A stretch of DNA of 12,128 bases from an uncultured Clostridia bacterium (GCA_944386395.1 CALXAZ010000089.1:1-12128), one strand, 5' to 3'; counted from the stretch's first letter, positions 1 to 8,270 are shown. The notes: generated by a model from the sequence alone, not told the origin. Translations and numbers: made by a program.

Positions 1-1647
1 ATGACGCTTTCTGGATACGCACTCGGCTGCTCGATCATAGCGATGTTTAACCGTGTGGGTGGAGGTATCTATACAAAGGCGGCGGATATGGGTGCAGACC
101 TCGTTGGTAAGACAGAGGCCCATATTCCGGAGGATGATCCTCGAAATCCGGCAACGATCGCCGATAACGTTGGTGATAACGTTGGTGATGTTGCGGGTCT
201 TGGATCTGACCTTCTGGAGAGCTATGTTGGCTCGATAGCAGCCACTGTTATTCTTGCATTCCATCTCTATATGACTTCTACGTGGACAAATGGGGATATG
301 TCCTCAGAGCTTCTGCAGAAGATGTTCCTTTATCCGGTTATTTTTGCTGCCGGCGGATTGATTGCATGTTGTGTTGGTGTAGCTTTCCTTCTTGTAAAGA
401 AAGTTTCCAATCATCCGCATAAAGAGCTTAATGGTTCGACTTGGCTTTCTGCTGGGCTTACACTGGTATTTGGTCTTGTGCTTACATATTCGATGTTTGG
501 TAAGATTGATCTTGCTGGTGTTGATTTCCGCCTTGGGTTTATTTCCCCTTGGGTTGGTGCTGCAATCGGTGTTATTGCGGGTATCGTAATAGGTATGATA
601 GCTGAGTATTATACCAGCGCCGATTATGACCCAACAAAGAAACTTGCAGCAGCTTCTGTCGAAGGCTCTGCGCTTACGATTACTCAGGGTCTTGCACTTG
701 GCATGAAATCATGTATGGCGCCCTGCATAATTCTCGGCGGCGGCATCATTCTGGCATATTATGTTTCTGGAATGTATGGCGTTGCAATGGCAGCTGCGGG
801 TATGCTTTCATTTGTTACCGCAACAGTTTCTGTTGATACATATGGACCTATTTCAGATAATGCCGGCGGTATCGCTGAGATGAGCCAGCTTGATGCTGAA
901 GTACGTGAGATTACAGATACCCTTGATTCAGTTGGTAATACGACTGCCGCTATTGGAAAGGGATTTGCTATCGGTTCTGGAGCACTTGCCGCACTTGCAA
1001 CGATGATATCCTATCTTTATTCTTATAATGATCCAACAACAGATCTTATCCTCAATCTTATCGATCCGATGACTCTTGCTGGAGCGATTGTTGGCGGAGC
1101 GCTTCCGTTCCTGTTCTCCGGTATGCTTATAGAAGCTGTTGCTAAAGCTGCCCGTAAGATGGTTGATGAAGTTCGCCGTCAATTCCGGGAAATTCCTGGA
1201 ATACTCACAGGAAAAACTGCTCCGGACTATAAGACCTGCATAGAGATTTCTTCAAAGGGAGCTATTGGAGAGATGAAGGTTCCAGCTCTTCTGGCAATTG
1301 TTGTCCCAGTTGTTGCAGGATTTATTTTCGGACCCTCTTTTGTTGGAGGTATATTAATAGGCTCGACAATTTGCTCAATAATGATTGCTATATTCACAGG
1401 TAATGCTGGTGGCGCATGGGACAATGGTAAAAAGTACATTGAAACTGGCGCGATTGAAGGGCATGGAAAAGGTTCTCTTGCTCACGATGCTGCTGTTGTC
1501 GGAGATACTGTCGGTGACCCGCTTAAGGATACAGTTGGTCCGTGCCTTGACATCTTTATTAAGATAATGGCTAATGTATCGCTTGTTGCAGTTTCTGTAT
1601 TCTCAAAATACAATATTGCTGAGATCCTTGCAAATTTGTTTCAGTAA
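1..1647 (+). CDS. hppA: K+-dependent membrane pyrophosphatase, probable Na+ pump (5'-truncated)
   Basis: An integral membrane enzyme that hydrolyses pyrophosphate and uses the energy to pump Na+ and/or H+ out of the cytoplasm. The 548 visible residues are about three quarters of a usual 660-700 residue protein. The window edge cuts the N-terminus, and the ATG at position 1 is an internal Met. The pyrophosphate/Mg-binding motif GGGIYTKAADMGADLVGK is at residues 20-37 and DNVGDNVGDVAG at 55-66. Further catalytic segments lie around 467-481 (GNAGGAWDNGKKYIE) and 497-511. In GNTTAA the residue after NTT is Ala (316); K+-independent enzymes carry Lys there, so this one should be K+-dependent. SDLLESYVG (69-77) places the semi-conserved Glu three residues after the Asp, as in Na+-pumping Thermotoga-type enzymes; K+-independent H+ pumps have it four residues later. 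Family and K+ class are firm; Na+ as the ion is an inference, and dual Na+/H+ pumping is possible. Confidence 0.96.
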   Translation: MTLSGYALGCSIIAMFNRVGGGIYTKAADMGADLVGKTEAHIPEDDPRNPATIADNVGDNVGDVAGLGSDLLESYVGSIAATVILAFHLYMTSTWTNGDMSSELLQKMFLYPVIFAAGGLIACCVGVAFLLVKKVSNHPHKELNGSTWLSAGLTLVFGLVLTYSMFGKIDLAGVDFRLGFISPWVGAAIGVIAGIVIGMIAEYYTSADYDPTKKLAAASVEGSALTITQGLALGMKSCMAPCIILGGGIILAYYVSGMYGVAMAAAGMLSFVTATVSVDTYGPISDNAGGIAEMSQLDAEVREITDTLDSVGNTTAAIGKGFAIGSGALAALATMISYLYSYNDPTTDLILNLIDPMTLAGAIVGGALPFLFSGMLIEAVAKAARKMVDEVRRQFREIPGILTGKTAPDYKTCIEISSKGAIGEMKVPALLAIVVPVVAGFIFGPSFVGGILIGSTICSIMIAIFTGNAGGAWDNGKKYIETGAIEGHGKGSLAHDAAVVGDTVGDPLKDTVGPCLDIFIKIMANVSLVAVSVFSKYNIAEILANLFQ

Positions 1648-1659
1648 GCATGAAGTTTA

Positions 1660-1693
1660 AAAAATCTCCCGCGCTTAAGCGCGGGAGATTTTT
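1660..1693 (+). terminator. Intrinsic terminator of hppA
   Basis: A perfect 15-bp inverted repeat, 1660-1674 against 1679-1693, around a TTAA loop. The core is CTCCCGCGC/GCGCGGGAG, and the right arm ends in a run of T. It lies 12 bases after the hppA stop. The A/T ends are symmetrical, so it could also work on the other strand, but no gene reads towards it from the right. Confidence 0.92.
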
Positions 1694-1705
1694 CTTAACG
1701 AGACA

Positions 1706-1733
1706 TTTACACTAAATTGTGTTAAAATATAAA
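1706..1733 (+). promoter_or_regulatory. Sigma-A-type promoter of the DUF1538/P-II operon
   Basis: TTTACA (1706-1711) and TATAAA (1728-1733) are separated by 16 bases, and each matches consensus at 5 of 6 positions. The pair sits just after the hppA terminator and about 40 bases before the next start codon. With that terminator, it makes the following genes a separate transcription unit. Confidence 0.65.
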
Positions 1734-1774
1734 TAACAATAAAATGAAACTATTATTTTGGAGGAAGTGTGTAG

Positions 1775-3322
1775 ATGAGGCAGATGAACAGGATATTATC
1801 CGAAAAAATCAAAGAGGCGCTAACATCTGTTATACCTATAACTGTTATCGCCATAATTCTTTGCTTTTCGGTTGCACCTGTTCCGACGAGCACTCTGTCT
1901 GCATTTATTTTTGGAGCTATTCTTCTGGTGGTGGGAATGGGTTTTTTCACTCTAGGAGCTGAAGTGGCAATGACTCCTATAGGTGAATATGTTGGATCAT
2001 ATATAACAAAGTCAAGAAAAATATGGTTGATGATAATTGCTGCTTTTGCAGTGGGATTTATTATAACTATTGCGGAACCAGATCTACAGGTACTTGCAAA
2101 TCAGGTTCCGGCAGTTCCCAATATGACCCTTATTGTTGCAGTAGCGGTTGGAGTTGGTATATTCCTTGTGATTGCATTATTGAGAGTGTTGATAGGAATA
2201 CGGCTCTCATATCTACTTATAGGATGTTATGTATTGGTATTTGTATTATCTGCATTTGTTCCAGATAATTTTTTATCTGTCGCGTTTGATTCCGGAGGAG
2301 TTACGACAGGACCGATGACTGTGCCATTTATAATGGCATTGGGAGTAGGTGTGTCTGCGATACGAAGCGACAGGCATGCGCATAACGACAGTTTTGGAAT
2401 GGTTGCGCTCTGCTCGATAGGTCCCATCCTTGCAGTTTTGATTCTTGGAATGATATACAAGCCTACGGAAGGGAGCTATATTCCTGTAACAGTGACAGAA
2501 TTTGAGGACTCAAAGCAGCTTTGGTTGCAATTTGAACACGCTTTGCCGGATTATTGTAAAGAAGTTGCGGTAGCGCTAGGACCGGTAGCTGGTTTTTTCC
2601 TTTTGTTCCAGATCGTGGCGCTGCGCTTAAATGGAAGGCAGCTTGCAAAGATATGTGTAGGACTTTTATACACTTATTTAGGGCTTGTCCTTTTTCTTAC
2701 GGGAGTAAACGTAGGGTTTATGCCTGCGGGAAATTATTTGGGACAGCAGATAGCAAAACTAGAATATAAATGGATACTTATCCCCATAGGAGCGATTATT
2801 GGTTATTGTGTCGTTTCGGCAGAGCCAGCCATACATGTTCTCACAAAGCAGGTCGAGGAACTGACAGACGGGGCAATAGCTCCTAAAGTTTTGCAGACAA
2901 GTCTATCGGTTAGTGTTGCTATAGCTATTGGAATAGCTATGCTGAGGGTAATGACTGGAATATCTATCTATTGGTTCCTGATCCCAGGATATGCAGTAGC
3001 GCTTGTGTTGGCGGCAAAGGTTTCCCGTGTATTCACAGCTATTGCGTTCGACTCCGGAGGCGTTGCGTCTGGACCTATGACGGCAACGTTTGTGCTTCCT
3101 TTTGCAATGGGTGCTTGCGATGCGCTTGGGGGTAATATGATAACAGACGCATTTGGTGTAGTTGCAGTGGTTGCAATGATGCCCTTGATTGTGATACAAT
3201 TATTAGGACTTTTTTATAATAAAAAGTCTGAGGCTCTTGTCACTCAGGAAAACACTGAAATTCCTCTTGATGATGAGATTATTGAAATCAATGACGATGT
3301 CGAACCGGGGGAGGAGTCGTAG
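1775..3322 (+). CDS. DUF1538 membrane protein with two tandem DUF1538 units
   Basis: A 515-residue polytopic membrane protein of unknown function. It consists of two homologous halves, about residues 10-230 and 255-480, joined by a short hydrophilic stretch. Matching signatures show the duplication: FDSGGVTTGPMT (171-182) with FDSGGVASGPMT (425-436), a buried AEP at 99-102 and 349-351, and LLRVLIGIRLSYLL (135-148) with MLRVMTGISIYWFL (389-402). Each half has about 5-6 hydrophobic segments. The repeated, conserved Gly/Ser/Asp and Glu motifs inside membrane segments suggest an inverted- or parallel-repeat transporter or channel; that is inference. The C-terminal tail from about 482 is strongly acidic and probably cytoplasmic. 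The start at 1775 is chosen because GGAGG (1760-1764) lies 10 bases upstream; the in-frame ATG at 1784 is too far away. The downstream P-II-like gene begins 7 bases after its stop, so the two are surely co-transcribed and probably work together. Confidence 0.88.
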   Translation: MRQMNRILSEKIKEALTSVIPITVIAIILCFSVAPVPTSTLSAFIFGAILLVVGMGFFTLGAEVAMTPIGEYVGSYITKSRKIWLMIIAAFAVGFIITIAEPDLQVLANQVPAVPNMTLIVAVAVGVGIFLVIALLRVLIGIRLSYLLIGCYVLVFVLSAFVPDNFLSVAFDSGGVTTGPMTVPFIMALGVGVSAIRSDRHAHNDSFGMVALCSIGPILAVLILGMIYKPTEGSYIPVTVTEFEDSKQLWLQFEHALPDYCKEVAVALGPVAGFFLLFQIVALRLNGRQLAKICVGLLYTYLGLVLFLTGVNVGFMPAGNYLGQQIAKLEYKWILIPIGAIIGYCVVSAEPAIHVLTKQVEELTDGAIAPKVLQTSLSVSVAIAIGIAMLRVMTGISIYWFLIPGYAVALVLAAKVSRVFTAIAFDSGGVASGPMTATFVLPFAMGACDALGGNMITDAFGVVAVVAMMPLIVIQLLGLFYNKKSEALVTQENTEIPLDDEIIEINDDVEPGEES

Positions 3323-3328
3323 GATATT

Positions 3329-4024
3329 ATGGTGATGATGGTCACAATAGTGCGCCGAAGCATGGATAAGCTTATACACGAGATATATGAAGACAACAAA
3401 ATACCACTTTTTTTAAGTACTCTGGGGAAAGGTACAGCAACAAGTGAGATACTTGATATTCTCGGTCTAGGAGAAACTGAAAAGGAGATATTCCTTTCAT
3501 TTGTTCCAAAAGAGAATGCAGTTACCATTATGAGAAAGCTCAGGAGGCAAATGTTGTTGGATGTTGGTAATGGTGTTTCGTTTACGGTGCCCATAAGCGG
3601 CATAGGGGGAAACAAGTTGTGGAGCTGCCTTGTAGGAGCGGAGGAGCATATGGAGGTTAAAAGAAATATGCCAAAGGCTGATCATACAAGCAAATATGAG
3701 TTGATACTGGCAATCACTGTTCGGGGATATACAGAGCAGGTGATGGATGCTGCGCGTGCAGCTGGAGTTACCGGTGGAACAACTATACATGCAAAAGGCG
3801 TAGGTGCAGAGGCGGTTGAAAAGTTTTTTGGAATTTCAATAGCTTCAGAGCGTGAAATTGTATTTATGGTGGTAAAAGATAACATTAAAAAAGATGTTAT
3901 GAAAAATATTATGATTGAGGCGGGAATGAAAACAAAAGCAAAAACTTTGGTTTTTTCACTTCCAGTTACATCTATAGCTGGATTTACTGCAATGGGCGAC
4001 GACATGGAAGAAACAGAAAATTGA
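3329..4024 (+). CDS. Double-domain P-II-like regulatory protein
   Basis: A 231-residue soluble protein built from two P-II-like ferredoxin-fold domains, roughly residues 4-98 and 122-218. The first has the opening strand VTIVRR, a GKG at 33-35 where P-II has its GRG, and GNGVSFTVPIS (81-91), resembling the B-loop region GDGKIFVLPV. The second has ITVRGYTEQVMDAARAAGVTGGT (129-151), AKG at 155-157 and FSLPVTSIAGF near its end. A classical P-II is about 112 residues with a long T-loop. Here both T-loop regions are short and lack the uridylylated Tyr, so GlnB-type modification is unlikely. It follows the DUF1538 gene by 6 bases. By analogy with GlnK-AmtB and SbtB-SbtA it may bind a nucleotide or metabolite and gate that membrane protein; this is inference. 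The start is uncertain: ATGs at 3329, 3335 and 3338 are in frame. GGAGGAG (3310-3316) lies inside the upstream gene 12 bases before 3329, and a weak AGGA (3321-3324) could serve 3335 instead. Confidence 0.85.
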   Translation: MVMMVTIVRRSMDKLIHEIYEDNKIPLFLSTLGKGTATSEILDILGLGETEKEIFLSFVPKENAVTIMRKLRRQMLLDVGNGVSFTVPISGIGGNKLWSCLVGAEEHMEVKRNMPKADHTSKYELILAITVRGYTEQVMDAARAAGVTGGTTIHAKGVGAEAVEKFFGISIASEREIVFMVVKDNIKKDVMKNIMIEAGMKTKAKTLVFSLPVTSIAGFTAMGDDMEETEN

Positions 4025-4047
4025 TTGAAATGTTTTGTCATGGCAAT

Positions 4048-4087
4048 AAACCTCCTGTTGTGAATTAAGTTTCACAGCAGGAGGTTT
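4048..4087 (+). terminator. Terminator between the P-II gene and feoB, probably bidirectional
   Basis: A 17-bp stem, 4048-4064 against 4071-4087, with one T-G wobble and a 6-base loop. The core is CCTCCTG/CAGGAGG. On the + strand the right arm runs into T's up to 4089. On the - strand the tail is TTTATTG. It lies between two convergent operons, 23 bases after the P-II stop and 8 bases after the feoB stop on the other strand. Confidence 0.88.
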
Positions 4088-4095
4088 TTGCTTTA

Positions 4096-6240
4096 CTATG
4101 AGAATATCCGAAATATGGAGGTAGACATAAAGCAAAGCAAAAATCCGCATATTGCGGGAATAGCAAAAGCGGCAGCAGTCCACTTCCAGCTTCCAGATTC
4201 CTTTTTTATTGTTATCAAGGTCGTGGAACAAGGCCAATGCATAAGAGAAAACAGCATAACATTTAAAGCTGTTAGCCATGTCCAGCCATTATCAAGCAAT
4301 AGCTGACGGACCATGCTCAGATCTTCGATTTGCATCAGGTTACCTTCACTCATGTATGCCATAATTATTATCGGAAGTACGATTTCGTTTGCGGGAATAC
4401 CAAGAATAAATGCGATAAGTATAACTCCGTCCAGACCAAAGATTTTGGCAAATGGATCGATGAAGTTTGCAAGATATGAAAGCAGTGAAATTTCTCCGAC
4501 ATTGATATTCGATATGATCCATATCAGAAGCCCAGCCGGCGCTGCAACGGCGGCTGCTCGACCCAGGACAAATATTGTTCTATCGAAAATAGAACGTATA
4601 ATGACCTTTCCGAGTTGAGGCTTCCGATATGGAGGAAGCTCAAGAGTGAATGACGAAGGAATTCCCTTTAATATTGTTGAAGATAGGAGTTTTGATACAA
4701 GAAAAGTTGCTATAAGCCCTAACAGAACTATAAGTGCAAGAAAGAGCGAGGATACGGCAGAAGAAAATATGCCAAATCCACTTCCTATAAAAAACATTGA
4801 AATGATTGCAATCAATGTCGGAAAACGACCATTACATGGAACAAAATTGTTTGTAAGTATGGCGATAAGCCGTTCCCGCGGAGATTCAATTATTCTGCAT
4901 CCTACAACTCCTGCTGCATTACAGCCAAATCCCATGCACATCGTCAGGGCCTGTTTTCCACATGCATTACATTTCTTAAATATTTTATCTAAATTAAAGG
5001 CAACTCTAGGCAGATATCCTAAATCTTCCAAAAGAGTAAAAAGAGGAAAGAAGATTGCCATAGGAGGAAGCATAACAGATATCACCCAAGTAAGAACGCG
5101 ATATACTCCACCAATAAGCATATCGTTTATCCACAGGGGGATTCCGACATCTGACATTGAGTTAAAAAGGAAAACTTCCAGCCTGGTAAAAAGATTATTG
5201 AGAAGCTGGGAAGGATAGTTTGCTCCTGTTATTGTAAGCCAGAAGATAGCTATCAGCATAAAAAACATTATAGGAAAGCCTGTCAACTTACTTGTAAGTA
5301 TCCTGTCAATTTTTATGTCCCTGGCATTATAGCTTTCTTTTGCCACGGAAACTGTACTTTTATATATCTTTTCTGCGCGTAAAATTATACTTTCTATGAT
5401 ACTGTCTTTTATGGAACGTTCAGATATTCCATTTGATTTAAAATAGTTTTGTACTTCTGTGAGTTTTTTGCTGACTTGAGGATCGTCTAGTATATCAAAT
5501 CCCAAAAACCGGTAAAGAGATTTTTCTAAAGAATCATCCAGATCCAATAAACGCAAGGATAGCCATCTGGAATTTATTTTTCCATTAGTTACCTCGTTTA
5601 CCACCGGGATGAGCTGTTCAAGGGCGCCTTCTATAAAGGGGTCATATTTGACCAAAGGTGAGCAGTGTACGCTATCTGAACATGATATATATATCAGCTT
5701 ATCAAGTAAATTTTCAAGACCCGCACCATCGCGGGCGGAAGTTTGGATAACAGGAGTACATAATAGTTCGGATAGCTTGCTTGTATTTATATAAATGCCT
5801 TTTCGTTCAGCTTCGTCAGATAAATTGATGCAGACTATGGTTTTTGGAATTATTTCCAAGACCTGTAATACAAGGTTCAGGTTTCTTTCAAGACATGTTG
5901 CGTCGCATACGACTACTGCGGCATCAGGCGACTCAAAACAGATAAAGTCCCGTGCCACCTCCTCTTCTGCAGAGTGCGCAAGGAGCGAATAACATCCGGG
6001 AAGATCGACAAATATATAGTCCGTGCCTCGATAATTACATACGCCTTGCGCTGTGCTTACGGTTTTACCTGGCCAATTTCCTGTATGTTGATGCAATCCG
6101 GTTAATTCATTAAATACTGTGCTTTTGCCAACGTTTGGATTTCCGACAAGAGCTATCACCCTATCGGAAGACGTCTCTTTTTTTATTATTAGACCATTAT
6201 CAATAGCGCCGGTTCCGACAGATTTATTGGTAAGTCCCAT
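4096..6240 (-). CDS. feoB: Ferrous iron transport protein B
   Basis: The Fe(II) permease of the cytoplasmic membrane, with a cytosolic GTPase domain. At 714 residues it is full length. The G domain spans about residues 27-190: G1 GNPNVGKS (33-40), G2 Thr in NWPGKT (55-60), G3 DLPG (79-82), G4 NLSD (139-142), a valid NxxD, and G5 SAR (168-170). A helical GDI-like spacer follows to about 315. The membrane part then carries the Gate motifs: GFGCNAAG (437-444) with Cys440, and NNFVPCNGRFP (464-474) with Cys469. Near the C-terminus is HWPCSTTL with Cys671. The NGRFP form, in place of GARLP, is common in clostridial FeoB. There is no C-terminal FeoC-like domain. The start follows the feoA stop by 9 bases, and AGGAT overlaps that stop codon as the ribosome binding site, so translation is probably coupled. 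No Fur-type operator was recognised upstream. Confidence 0.97.
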   Translation of the reverse strand: MGLTNKSVGTGAIDNGLIIKKETSSDRVIALVGNPNVGKSTVFNELTGLHQHTGNWPGKTVSTAQGVCNYRGTDYIFVDLPGCYSLLAHSAEEEVARDFICFESPDAAVVVCDATCLERNLNLVLQVLEIIPKTIVCINLSDEAERKGIYINTSKLSELLCTPVIQTSARDGAGLENLLDKLIYISCSDSVHCSPLVKYDPFIEGALEQLIPVVNEVTNGKINSRWLSLRLLDLDDSLEKSLYRFLGFDILDDPQVSKKLTEVQNYFKSNGISERSIKDSIIESIILRAEKIYKSTVSVAKESYNARDIKIDRILTSKLTGFPIMFFMLIAIFWLTITGANYPSQLLNNLFTRLEVFLFNSMSDVGIPLWINDMLIGGVYRVLTWVISVMLPPMAIFFPLFTLLEDLGYLPRVAFNLDKIFKKCNACGKQALTMCMGFGCNAAGVVGCRIIESPRERLIAILTNNFVPCNGRFPTLIAIISMFFIGSGFGIFSSAVSSLFLALIVLLGLIATFLVSKLLSSTILKGIPSSFTLELPPYRKPQLGKVIIRSIFDRTIFVLGRAAAVAAPAGLLIWIISNINVGEISLLSYLANFIDPFAKIFGLDGVILIAFILGIPANEIVLPIIIMAYMSEGNLMQIEDLSMVRQLLLDNGWTWLTALNVMLFSLMHWPCSTTLITIKKESGSWKWTAAAFAIPAICGFLLCFMSTSIFRIFS

Positions 6241-6249
6241 GTAGCTATC

Positions 6250-6489
6250 CTATATTTCTGATTCTACAAGGACTGCGGACATATCTTCTGATCGTAGTGC
6301 TATTACGGCTCCTCGTATTAGAAATGCGACGGGATCACCGAGAGGACTTGTATGAAGCCGTTCTACTGTGGTACCCTTAATAAGACCGATGTCCTGTAAC
6401 CGGCGGCGAATATTGTTTTCGGACATTAGGGCAGTAACCCGTCCCCGCTGTCCTTGCATCAGGTCACTCATGCAACCTGTTATTTTCAT
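6250..6489 (-). CDS. feoA: Ferrous iron transport protein A (SH3-like)
   Basis: A small cytosolic SH3-like-fold protein that works with FeoB; its exact role, possibly modulating the FeoB GTPase, is unsettled. From the chosen start it has 79 residues, close to the usual 75. Family features are LMQGQRGRVTAL (10-21), RRRLQDIGLIKGTTVERL (28-45, the conserved LxDxGL.G turn) and VAFLIRGAVIALRSEDMSAVLV (54-75). I choose the ATG at 6489 because AGGAG (6498-6502) lies 8 bases upstream. A longer reading from 6525 adds 12 unconserved residues with a poorly spaced ribosome binding site. It is the first gene of a two-gene operon with feoB. Confidence 0.93.
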   Translation of the reverse strand: MKITGCMSDLMQGQRGRVTALMSENNIRRRLQDIGLIKGTTVERLHTSPLGDPVAFLIRGAVIALRSEDMSAVLVESEI

Positions 6490-6594
6490 AAAAACCACTC
6501 CTGGATATATGATCTGCGGAAACATTGTTCCTCAGTCCAATATATGGAGGGGAGATTGGTGGTGTGACAGGTGAGAAAGGTATGTGGATAATAT

Positions 6595-6634
6595 AAGAGC
6601 ATGTCTATGTGGTATACCACATAGACATGCTCTT
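6595..6634 (-). terminator. 40-bp perfect palindrome, likely terminator of the sigma-fusion gene
   Basis: The arms 6595-6614 and 6615-6634 are exact reverse complements with no spacer, centred on GGTATACC. In RNA this gives an 18-bp stem with a 4-base loop. It begins 22 bases after the stop of the sigma-fusion gene, which reads leftwards into it. The - strand tail after the stem is only moderately U-rich (TTATATTAT), and the + strand tail is weaker. Termination is the simplest reading. Because it also lies about 105 bases upstream of feoA, a protein-binding role is not excluded. Confidence 0.65.
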
Positions 6635-6656
6635 GATTTAATACAGGATTTTACTA

Positions 6657-8270
6657 TCAGTTACCTCTGGAATGTATGACAGGGCGTTCCTCACCCCACT
6701 CGCTTTTCTCCATATGCTCACCGTTGTCATATTGCTCCATATCATAAGCAATACCATCGATCCATAGCTTATCTATTTCACTGAAGTCAGCATCGTATAC
6801 GAATGTTACTTTTGTTGCAAGAAGGTATTTGTCGATTTCATCGTTATACTCCTGTCGCCTGGTCTGAAACGTAACATTGTCATTACACACCATCCCATCT
6901 GTATATAAAATTTTGACAGAGGGATAGGGCAAAATGGTGCTTGAATTGTATTTAGTTTTTTCAAAATACGCATCGGTTATTTTATGTAACATTAATAAAT
7001 ACCGTTCTTTTAAAACTATTTTTTCTGGGTGATATAGATAGTCATCCCGTGTGTTGTTTCCGATGAAAATAAGTTCGGTGCCAAGCTTATCGGTTTTTAC
7101 AGTCATATTTATATCATCTGTGATTGAGCCACCCTCGAAGCTGAGGTTGAGCTTTCTGGGTGAGACATCGGCTCCTGTGAGGTCATATCTGTAATAAATA
7201 GTATTGTCCGTAGAGTCGTATTTGAAAAGTTCTGCGTCGTGTGAGGAGGAGCTGTCACTTGATGTGACATTAAGAGAGGGACCATTTTCAATCTGATCTG
7301 AGCTGATACCTGAGTTTTTAAAGGAGATTATCATGTAAACTTCATCATTATATTTGTTAAAGACTTCAACCGCTACATTGATATCACCGTCAGAAAATTC
7401 GGCAAGTGGCTCAAAGTATTTGCTGTCTATGAGAGAGAATACGGTATTAGCCAGATAGTTTATAAAGTTTCCGGTGTAACTTGACGCAATTAATATGCAC
7501 AGTGCAATTATTAGACAGAATCCAGAAACAAATCCGACTTTACGTATAATCCTTTTACGGTTTCTCTGAACAAATGTCAAAGTCTGCCCAACTTCTGCCC
7601 CTTTCATTGCAAAAATTGAGATTAAGTCAGCAGGAGTCTTTTTATTGGAGGGGCGAATGTTATTGAACAGAGAAATATCAACCCTGTCGATAATATCTGC
7701 AATTTTAACCTTAGCTCTTGTCGCTCCCGTTCCTCTGCACTCGCTTGTTAGCAGATTCTTCATTTTTTCGATCGTTGCAAGACAATCATTTTTATTGCTA
7801 CCAATCTTTTTTGCTATGTCAGTCGGACGTTCCCCATAATAAAAATACCTGAAAAAAATCTCTTTTTCAGTTGCCGAAAATCCGGCAATTATCTTTTCAA
7901 ACTGGCTAGCAAGAGTAAACTCACGTTCTTCTGATATTCTCCCATCTGGATTTGCGGTAAGGACTTCGATTTCGTCGCAGAGACGGTCAATCTTTTTCTC
8001 ATAATAAGTTAGGCGCTTGAAAGAACGGTTACGTGCAAGTCTGGCAAGGAGCTGTTCGGTGCTGAGACCGCTACCGGTAATTTCACCTGTGTTTTTCCAA
8101 ATGGCAGCGAATACATCTCCAGCTTGAGCGGCGAGCTCTTTTACAGGCAATTTGCCATGGGCAATATTGAAAATAATCGAGTATACATATTCGCTGTTAT
8201 TTTGAACAAATTGAGAGTAGCCATCTTCGCTGCGCTCTTTTATTGCGATTAACAGAGTGCTATTATCCAT
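6657..8270 (-). CDS. Membrane-tethered ECF-like sigma factor with C-terminal extracytoplasmic domain
   Basis: A 537-residue fusion. Residues 15-95 resemble sigma-70 region 2: DVFAAIWKN (52-60) and LARLARNRSFKRL (75-87) match the ECF pattern ending in ARNRAxDxLR. Residues 118-175 resemble region 4, a helix-turn-helix with FSATEKEIFFRYFYYGERPTD (131-151) and IAKKIGSNKNDCLATIEKMKNLL (152-174). A basic linker, RNRKRIIRK (236-244), precedes one strong membrane helix at about 245-263. The remaining 270 residues, rich in Ser, Thr, Asp and Tyr, would lie outside the cell; I do not recognise this domain. The middle part (188-240) loosely recalls the juxtamembrane region of Firmicute DUF4179-type anti-sigma proteins. 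So sensor, tether and sigma-like DNA-binding part are in one chain. Whether the sigma part is active, is released by proteolysis or has become a plain membrane-bound regulator cannot be told. The start is at 8270, with AAGGAAGG just upstream. Confidence 0.8.
   Translation of the reverse strand: MDNSTLLIAIKERSEDGYSQFVQNNSEYVYSIIFNIAHGKLPVKELAAQAGDVFAAIWKNTGEITGSGLSTEQLLARLARNRSFKRLTYYEKKIDRLCDEIEVLTANPDGRISEEREFTLASQFEKIIAGFSATEKEIFFRYFYYGERPTDIAKKIGSNKNDCLATIEKMKNLLTSECRGTGATRAKVKIADIIDRVDISLFNNIRPSNKKTPADLISIFAMKGAEVGQTLTFVQRNRKRIIRKVGFVSGFCLIIALCILIASSYTGNFINYLANTVFSLIDSKYFEPLAEFSDGDINVAVEVFNKYNDEVYMIISFKNSGISSDQIENGPSLNVTSSDSSSSHDAELFKYDSTDNTIYYRYDLTGADVSPRKLNLSFEGGSITDDINMTVKTDKLGTELIFIGNNTRDDYLYHPEKIVLKERYLLMLHKITDAYFEKTKYNSSTILPYPSVKILYTDGMVCNDNVTFQTRRQEYNDEIDKYLLATKVTFVYDADFSEIDKLWIDGIAYDMEQYDNGEHMEKSEWGEERPVIHSRGN

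Noticed and set aside
4313..5218. Open frames on the + strand opposite feoB (such as 4313-4618 and 4646-5218)
   Set aside because: They are antisense shadows of feoB with no ribosome binding sites and no recognisable protein features.
6490..6525. Longer FeoA starting at 6525
   Set aside because: The added 12 residues are not conserved in the family and the ribosome binding site fits 6489 better.
6490..6594. A Fur box or clear promoter for feoAB
   Set aside because: No GATAATGATAATCATTATC-like site was seen. TTGGAC near 6540 has no -10 at proper distance.
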